NCBI GenBank assembly: GCA_900767005.1
Contig: CAAFXL010000168.1
Span: 1-11,980, forward strand
Source: an uncultured Ruminobacter sp.
Lineage (GTDB): Bacteria; Pseudomonadota; Gammaproteobacteria; Enterobacterales; Succinivibrionaceae
Direction: 5' to 3'
Length of the DNA: 11,980 nucleotides
A program made the position numbers and the translations under genes. The notes below the pieces were generated by a model that made no database searches, had not been told where the DNA came from, and was given only the letters and a program-made list of their open reading frames with translations. Every line of letters begins with the position of its first letter. Position 1 is the first letter of the stretch. This document shows positions 7,771 through 11,980 of this stretch, one piece after another.

Positions 7771-7894
7771 AACTGGCGAAGCAAAGTTATGCTCTAAGAT
7801 CCTAAAAATTTAAAAAATATGCAGATTTAAGTGCATCTAAGAGTTTAGTTGTAAACAATTAAAAAAATAATAATTTAATTAAGGAATTACTAAT

Positions 7895-8980
7895 ATGATA
7901 AAGTTTCTTGATTTAGCAAAGATTAATGCAAGATTTAGAGAAGAAATAGATCAAAGAATGAGTGTTGTTCTTGATAAAGGATGGTATTTACAAGGAGATG
8001 AAGTAAAGACATTTGAAAAGAACTTCGCCCTATTTTGTGGTACTAAGTATTGTGTAAGCTGTGCTAATGGTTTAGATGCACTAACTTTAACTATTAGAGC
8101 ATATGATTTTAAAGAAGGTGATGAAATCATTGTTCCTGCTAATACTTATATTGCAACCATTCTATCAATTTCAGCTAATGGCTGTACTCCAGTACTTGTT
8201 GAACCATCACTTGATACTCTAAACATTGATGTAAATAAGATTGAAGAAAAGATTACCCCAAAGACTAAAGCTATCATGGTAGTTCATTTGTATGGTCAAG
8301 CTGTAGAAATGGAAAAAGTATGGGAACTTGCTAAAAAATACAATCTAAAGGTATTTGAAGATTGTGCTCAAGCTCATGGTGCAAAATACCAAGGAAAGCG
8401 TGTAGGTAATTTATCAGATTGTGCTGCATTCTCGTTCTATCCAGGAAAGAACTTAGGTTGCTTTGGTGATGGTGGTGCCGTTACTACTAATGATGAAGAA
8501 ATCTATAAGAAGATTAAAGCATTAGGTAATTATGGTTCTCATGTTAAGTATCAGAACTTATATAAAGGTGTAAATTCTCGTCTTGATGAACTTCAAGCAG
8601 CAGTCCTTGATGTTAAATTAAAACACATTGATGCTGATAATCAAAGAAGAAGAGAAATTTCTAAATATTATCGTGAAAATATTAAAAATCCTAAGATTAT
8701 CTTACCAAAGACTTATGATGAAGATGCTCATGTTTGGCATATTTTTGCAGTAAGAACAGAAAATAGAAATGAGCTTCAGGAATATTTAGCTAAAAATGAA
8801 ATTCAGACATTGATTCATTATCCAATTCCTCCTCATAAGCAGCAAGCTTACAAGGAATGGAATAATTTATCTTATCCAATTTCTGAAAAAATTCATGAAA
8901 CAATTTTATCTCTTCCAATGTCACCAGTTATGACTGATGAAGAAGTAAGAAAGGTTGTTGAAGTAATTAATGCATACTAA
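7895..8980 (+). CDS. DegT/DnrJ/EryC1 sugar aminotransferase, FdtB/QdtB-like
   Basis: A complete 361-residue PLP-dependent sugar aminotransferase. Landmarks: GDEVKTFEKNFA at 34-45, CANGLDAL at 56-63 (phosphate loop), FEDCAQAHGA at 154-163 with D156 (pyridine N1) and Q159, SFYPGKNLG at 180-188 with Schiff-base lysine K185, GDGGAVTTN at 191-199, and NSRLDELQAA further on. The SFYPGKNLGCFGDGGA and NYGS pattern is what I associate with 3-amination enzymes such as FdtB and QdtB, which make dTDP-Fuc3N or dTDP-Qui3N using glutamate as amino donor. AAGGA at 7881-7885 supports the start. The following GT2 gene overlaps by 11 nt. The FkbH, ACP and GNAT genes just upstream are well placed to acylate its product. 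The matching 3,4-ketoisomerase (FdtA/QdtA) is not in the window. The carbon position aminated is inferred from memory of the family. Confidence 0.9.
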   Translation: MIKFLDLAKINARFREEIDQRMSVVLDKGWYLQGDEVKTFEKNFALFCGTKYCVSCANGLDALTLTIRAYDFKEGDEIIVPANTYIATILSISANGCTPVLVEPSLDTLNIDVNKIEEKITPKTKAIMVVHLYGQAVEMEKVWELAKKYNLKVFEDCAQAHGAKYQGKRVGNLSDCAAFSFYPGKNLGCFGDGGAVTTNDEEIYKKIKALGNYGSHVKYQNLYKGVNSRLDELQAAVLDVKLKHIDADNQRRREISKYYRENIKNPKIILPKTYDEDAHVWHIFAVRTENRNELQEYLAKNEIQTLIHYPIPPHKQQAYKEWNNLSYPISEKIHETILSLPMSPVMTDEEVRKVVEVINAY

Positions 8981-9932
8981 ATTAGTTTCAGTTGTAATTC
9001 CATCATACAATCATGAAAAATTTATAAAAAGTACAATTAATTCAATTATCGAGCAAACATACTCAAATATTGAATTAATTGTTATTGATGATGGTTCAAC
9101 TGATAATACTTATAAAGTACTTTCATCTTGTAGAAGTGATTGTATCAATCGCTTCACAAGAGTTTATTTTGCAAAACAAAAGCATATGGAAACCGCTTTA
9201 ACGCTAAATCATTTAGTAGAAAATGTTCAAGGAGAATATATTCTATTTATTGCTTCTGATGATTTGTTAAAGCCTAATGCAATTGAAACATTTATTGATT
9301 TCTTAGAGCATAATCAAGAGTATGGTTTAGTAGTTGGTAATAATGAAATAATTGATTCTAATGGTGAAAAATGCTTTTGGGATGAGAATCAAAACATTGT
9401 TTATGATGAAAATAAAGCAACATATAAAACATTTGTAGATCAATTAAAGAGGAATGCACCATATTTTAATGATGAATTATTTGGAACATATAAAACTTTA
9501 TATCGAGGTAATTATATTCCTAATGGTTATATGGTTAGAAAGTCCTTATTTGACATAATAGAACCTTTTACTAAAGAAGCACCGCTTGAAGATTATTATT
9601 TAATGCTTCAATTATCTAAATATACAAGATTTAAATATCTAGATAATATTTATTTTTCGTATAGATGGCATGCACACAATTCAATAAAAAATAAAGAATT
9701 AATTATTTCTTATACTACTAAAACAAAAAAACATGAGGATGAACTATTAAAGACAATTAATTTAAATGATTGCTTTCAAGAAGTTAAAGAAATTGTTAAA
9801 CGAGGAATTTATCAAAGAAGATTCGGGATTCCTTATATATTGGAAATATTCTATTATAAAACATTTTTCAAGAAAATCAGAGTTATAAAATTCTTGAATT
9901 TTGAAATTTTTTCTTGGGAAAAACAATATTAA
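8970..9932 (+). CDS. GT2 family glycosyltransferase
   Basis: A 320-residue GT-A glycosyltransferase. The N-terminus carries VSVVIPSYNHEKFI (7-20) and VIDDGSTDNT (38-47, D40/D41 at the nucleotide). IASDDLL (94-100) holds the S-D-D variant of the metal-binding DxD motif, LEDYYLMLQL (206-215) supplies the E-D pair of the acceptor-side base, and YRWHAHNS (231-238) is a common late motif. No transmembrane helix is clear; the C-terminal tail is basic and aromatic (FLNFEIFSWEKQY) and may sit at the membrane. The ATG lies inside the end of the aminotransferase gene with an 11-nt overlap and only a weak upstream AGG, so translation is probably coupled. I infer that it transfers the acylated amino sugar made by the preceding genes to a lipid-linked acceptor; the donor is not readable from sequence. 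Confidence 0.9.
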   Translation: MHTKLVSVVIPSYNHEKFIKSTINSIIEQTYSNIELIVIDDGSTDNTYKVLSSCRSDCINRFTRVYFAKQKHMETALTLNHLVENVQGEYILFIASDDLLKPNAIETFIDFLEHNQEYGLVVGNNEIIDSNGEKCFWDENQNIVYDENKATYKTFVDQLKRNAPYFNDELFGTYKTLYRGNYIPNGYMVRKSLFDIIEPFTKEAPLEDYYLMLQLSKYTRFKYLDNIYFSYRWHAHNSIKNKELIISYTTKTKKHEDELLKTINLNDCFQEVKEIVKRGIYQRRFGIPYILEIFYYKTFFKKIRVIKFLNFEIFSWEKQY

Positions 9933-10003
9933 TAAATTTTAAGAATTACACATAACAACATATTCTTATTAATAAAAATTAATAATTAAATAGGTAAAAT
10001 ATC

Positions 10004-10696
10004 ATGAAATTAAATAAATTATATATATATATAATTATAATATTTTTAATAACTCTACTTATAACTCCATTCATAATTGATGTATATAAATCGTATTTAA
10101 ATCCTGTTACTGCAAGACTTGATATTTTAGAACCCTTAAATTCTCCTTGTATAGTATTAGAAAATAATGGGAAGATTTTAAAACCTGAACATCGTGAATG
10201 GATGACTAAAAATAAGCAGCAGGGGTATGTAATTGAAGATAGAACAGGAGAACTAAACCTACAAATCACCCCTTTAAATAAAGAAATAAATTGCAAAATA
10301 ACATTAAATTTAAGGGGAAAGTATGAACTATTCAATAAAGATAATCCGAAATTAGGCAATAAAAAATTATTAGTAAATTACTTAAATTTTTCGATAAACA
10401 ATAGAATCTATATAAATTCTCCAACTGAGATTTGGCATAATACTCCACTTCATATTGAATACGATGAACACATTAAAGACAAAATCTCAATAAATGTAAA
10501 ATGGGAGAAATATTACGTTAGCATATCAGAAAAGTTATGTTTTTATATTTTTATCTTTTTATTAAATTTATCTATATTATTCTTAATAAAACTAAATAAA
10601 AAGACATTTGGTTTTGCACTTTTTATAGCTATATTCATAACCGGACTATTATTTATAAATAATACGATCCCCAATATATATATATTATTGGATTAA
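10004..10696 (+). CDS. N-terminal piece of the disrupted SGNH membrane protein
   Basis: A 230-residue open frame with AGG at 9992-9994 and a well-spaced ATG, so this part should be translated. It shows a transmembrane helix at residues 5-25, a polar domain at about 28-170 with no motif I recognise (beta-strand-rich by look, probably outside the cytoplasm), and helices at about 175-196 and 202-219. It stops at TAA a few codons after the (AT)6 tract. As it stands it lacks the catalytic SGNH part, so any product is probably a non-functional or regulatory stub. It is clearly more AT-rich, with more ATA codons, than the FkbH and aminotransferase genes, which hints at a different origin. If it is a genuine stand-alone gene, its function is unknown. 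Confidence 0.65.
   Translation: MKLNKLYIYIIIIFLITLLITPFIIDVYKSYLNPVTARLDILEPLNSPCIVLENNGKILKPEHREWMTKNKQQGYVIEDRTGELNLQITPLNKEINCKITLNLRGKYELFNKDNPKLGNKKLLVNYLNFSINNRIYINSPTEIWHNTPLHIEYDEHIKDKISINVKWEKYYVSISEKLCFYIFIFLLNLSILFLIKLNKKTFGFALFIAIFITGLLFINNTIPNIYILLD
10020..10033 (+). repeat. (TA)7 dinucleotide tract in codons 6-10 of the disrupted gene
   Basis: TATATATATATATA runs from 10020 to 10033 and encodes part of the first membrane helix. A change of one unit would shift the frame right after the start and abolish the whole protein. It is a second possible slip site in the same gene. Confidence 0.7.
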
Positions 10697-11544
10697 CTAT
10701 AAGTTCAATTTATTTCACAATTTTAAAAATCAGCAATTACTATTTTAAATCAATACATATAGATCAAAAAGGAATAATAAATATTAGCTTTATTATTGTT
10801 TTCATAACTATATTATTTATTCCTATGGCTAAGATTTCTAATGAAAAAACCTCATCAATTGAAAACAGAACACTAGCAATATTTCCTACAATTGTAAATG
10901 AAAATAGAGAAATTAACAATAATTTTGGCAATGAATTTAATTCTTGGTTCAATGATAGATTTTTTGGTAAAGAATTATTAGTTAAAATTCATAAACGTCT
11001 CCAAAATATAAACAATATTGTAAAATCAGGAATTTACATTTGCATGAATAAAGGTGATATATGCTTTGTTGATAGAATAGAAAAGCAAGGTTTATATTAT
11101 AATCATTACAAGAATTTTCCAGCAGTATTAAATCAAATTCAAAATAAATTAAAACCTAAAGAAACTATTGCTTTATTCTACCCTGCAAAATTTCATCTTT
11201 ATTGCAATTGGTCTTATTTTGATAGTAATAAATGCTCAAGCATTTTAGACGAAGAAATATCAAAACTAGAAAAAGATCTAAATAAAAACCCTAAAGTTCA
11301 TCTAATTGGAGTTTATAAAGTCTTAAAGAAGGAAATTACCAACCAAAATGAAAACTCAGCTAATTATTTAAACTTTATTGATGATCACCATCACACTGAG
11401 TATGCTCATTATAAGGTAATTAATAATTTATTCAATTTCATACCCCAAAATAATATATTCAGCTTTGAAGAGAAAATTGCGTTCGAGGCGACTCCTATAA
11501 TAACTGCAGAGATAGAGGAAGGACCTATGAAATGGTGTATTTAA
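10663..11544 (+). pseudogene. Middle piece of the disrupted SGNH membrane protein
   Basis: Frame 1 is open from 10663. The first in-frame ATG (10825, in IPMAKIS) falls at the end of a hydrophobic helix and has no ribosome-binding site, so it is probably not a real start. Upstream of it the frame encodes IIGLTISSIYFTILKI and ISFIIVFITILFIP, two likely membrane segments. Downstream come SIENRTLAIFP, FNSWFNDRFFGKELL, and IDDHHHTEYAHY with codons for the D-D-H-H-H run at 11380-11394. These match the front half of AlgJ/AlgX-like SGNH domains. The catalytic Ser is absent from this frame. Confidence 0.65.
10669..10685 (+). repeat. C4 run and (AT)6 microsatellite at a frame break
   Basis: CCCC (10669-10672) is followed by A and then six AT units (10674-10685). 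The frame-2 reading ends at TAA 9 nt later, while frame 1 continues in a plausible protein. Losing one AT unit gives NIYIIGLTISS across the junction; gaining one C gives PQYIYIIGLTISS. Both rejoin frames 2 and 1, so either tract could be the site of the lesion or the switch. Confidence 0.75.
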
Positions 11545-11879
11545 CCATGTTTGGGAAAAGAAATGATATCAGCTATAAATACTTATCTTTTTCAAATCAA
11601 TACAAAAAGTGTATAAACGTTAAAGATATGCCAACAAAGAACCAAAAAACTATACTGCCAAACAGAAATTTCACCAATAATTGCGTTGATAATAATATAA
11701 AAGTTTTAGTTTTTGGAAATTCCTTGTCAGAGTTATTTTCAAGAGTTTTAGCAACTAAAGTAAAACAAGTTATAAGGGTAAGAACCCATAACGGTAACGA
11801 CGGTAACGATTATTTTGCATATACTCCTAAATTATTGCCTTTGATTATAAATAAAGATATTCGGTTATTGTACAGTTAG
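11469..11879 (+). pseudogene. C-terminal piece of the disrupted SGNH protein, with the Ser motif
   Basis: Frame 3 is open after a TGA at 11466-11468. The first ATG in it (11532) lies in YEMVYLTMFG and has no good ribosome-binding site. The sequence then gives FGKRNDISYKYLSF and IKVLVFGNSLSELFSRVL; GNS (Ser codon 11721-11723) is the expected nucleophile motif of the SGNH family, usually GDS or GNS. VIRVRTHNG follows, as expected for the strand after it. The frame ends at a TAG (11877-11879) shortly after DIRLLYS, earlier than I would expect for the family. It makes sense only joined to the preceding frame. Confidence 0.65.
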
Positions 11880-11901
11880 TTTGTGACATTACCTTCATAT
11901 T

Positions 11902-11930
11902 TGTGAATAGCTTCACATTTTCTTTTTTTT
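11902..11930 (+). terminator. Candidate intrinsic terminator after the SGNH gene
   Basis: TGTGAA (11902-11907) and TTCACA (11912-11917) form a 6-bp stem around the loop TAGC, followed by TTTTC and eight T (to 11930). The stem is short with two G-C pairs, but the T tract is strong. It lies 22 bp after the last stop and would end the cluster's transcript. Confidence 0.55.
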
Positions 11931-11973
11931 AAGAAAAAGAGGGGTGCGGGGGAGAAAAGGAAAACTTTTTCTT
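11931..11973 (+). other. G-rich stretch inside a second inverted repeat
   Basis: AAGAAAAAG (11931-11939) is perfectly complementary to CTTTTTCTT (11965-11973). The 25-nt loop contains GGGGTGCGGGGG (11941-11952) and GG (11959-11960), by far the G-richest spot in the window. It could be a second terminator, a repeat element or the edge of the neighbouring locus. The window ends 7 bp later, so its full extent is unknown. Confidence 0.4.
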
Positions 11974-11980
11974 TACCCTG

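Larger units (their letters stand above)
10004..11879 (+). pseudogene. Disrupted gene: membrane protein with AlgJ/AlgX-like SGNH domain, in three frames
   Basis: Three successive open stretches in frames 2, 1 and 3 read as one protein of about 625 residues. Frame 2 (10004-10696) gives a membrane anchor, an extracytoplasmic domain and two helices. Frame 1 (open from 10663 to 11544) continues without a start codon or ribosome-binding site at its head, giving two more hydrophobic segments, ENRTLAIFP, WFNDRFFGK and IDDHHHTEYAH. Frame 3 (to 11879) gives FGKRNDISYKYL and VLVFGNSLSELF. These are the ordered landmarks of AlgJ/AlgX-like proteins: the NR-A-FP segment, the D-x-H pair and the Ser motif. 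Such proteins add or handle O-acetyl groups on exported polysaccharides in the periplasm. Both junctions need one added base (or two lost) to rejoin. The first coincides with (AT)6 and a C4 run, the second with or near A4. True decay, phase variation and sequencing error are all possible. Confidence 0.72.

Noticed and set aside
7762..7797. Short GTG-started peptide frame in the 7712-7894 gap
   Set aside because: Twelve codons with no ribosome-binding site; the GTG belongs to the direct repeat.
9966..9985. 8-bp inverted repeat TTATTAAT/ATTAATAA before the disrupted gene
   Set aside because: It has no G-C pair and no T tract; such repeats are expected by chance in DNA this AT-rich.
9979..10359. 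Minus-strand open frame opposite the start of the disrupted gene
   Set aside because: The + strand has a good ribosome-binding site and a logical membrane-anchor start; the reverse frame has neither.
10764..10952. Minus-strand hydrophobic open frame
   Set aside because: Its hydrophobicity mirrors the + strand membrane helix; no supporting start signals.
11463..11545. Programmed -1 ribosomal frameshift as the reason for the frame change
   Set aside because: No X-XXY-YYZ slippery heptamer or downstream structure is evident, and a second unrelated break exists in the same gene.

Overview
The window is a 12-kb piece of a surface-polysaccharide gene cluster (O antigen, capsule or a similar glycan). 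It comes from a very AT-rich bacterium, and every gene lies on the + strand. A protein with AlgJ/AlgX-like features points to a Gram-negative, but no gene here fixes the genus. AT-rich Campylobacterota and host-associated Gammaproteobacteria are both possible. No rRNA, tRNA, CRISPR array or transposase is visible.

Region 1 (1-2111) holds three tightly packed genes. They are the 3' end of an IspD/TarI-type cytidylyltransferase, an extended SDR oxidoreductase, and a complete AraD-type L-ribulose-5-phosphate 4-epimerase. My reading is a CDP-pentitol supply line: AraD makes D-xylulose-5-P, the cytidylyltransferase makes CDP-xylulose, and the SDR reduces it to a CDP-pentitol such as CDP-arabinitol. 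Region 2 (2185-4800) is one 871-residue fusion of a GT4-like glycosyltransferase and a CDP-glycerol glycerophosphotransferase-like (TagF-type) domain. The second domain is the natural user of a CDP-polyol. A good intrinsic-terminator candidate follows it.

Region 3 (4916-9932) reads as an acylated amino-sugar module: an FkbH-like HAD protein, a stand-alone acyl carrier protein, a GNAT-VOC fusion, a 183-bp structured leader, a DegT/FdtB-like sugar aminotransferase and a GT2 glycosyltransferase. FkbH and the ACP would make a glyceryl-type (C3) acyl-ACP. The GNAT domain would move the acyl group onto the amino group installed by the aminotransferase, and the GT2 would transfer the finished sugar. 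The job of the VOC domain is open; its fold is known from methylmalonyl-CoA epimerase, so it may act on the acyl thioester.

Region 4 (10004-11879) looks like one gene broken into three frames. It would encode a multi-pass membrane protein ending in an AlgJ/AlgX-like SGNH domain, probably a polysaccharide O-acetyltransferase. The first break lies at an (AT)6 microsatellite next to a C4 run, the second at or near an A4 run, and a possible premature amber codon ends the gene. It may be a decayed gene, a phase-variable one, or a victim of sequencing error. The window ends in a weak terminator and an abruptly G-rich hairpin-forming stretch.
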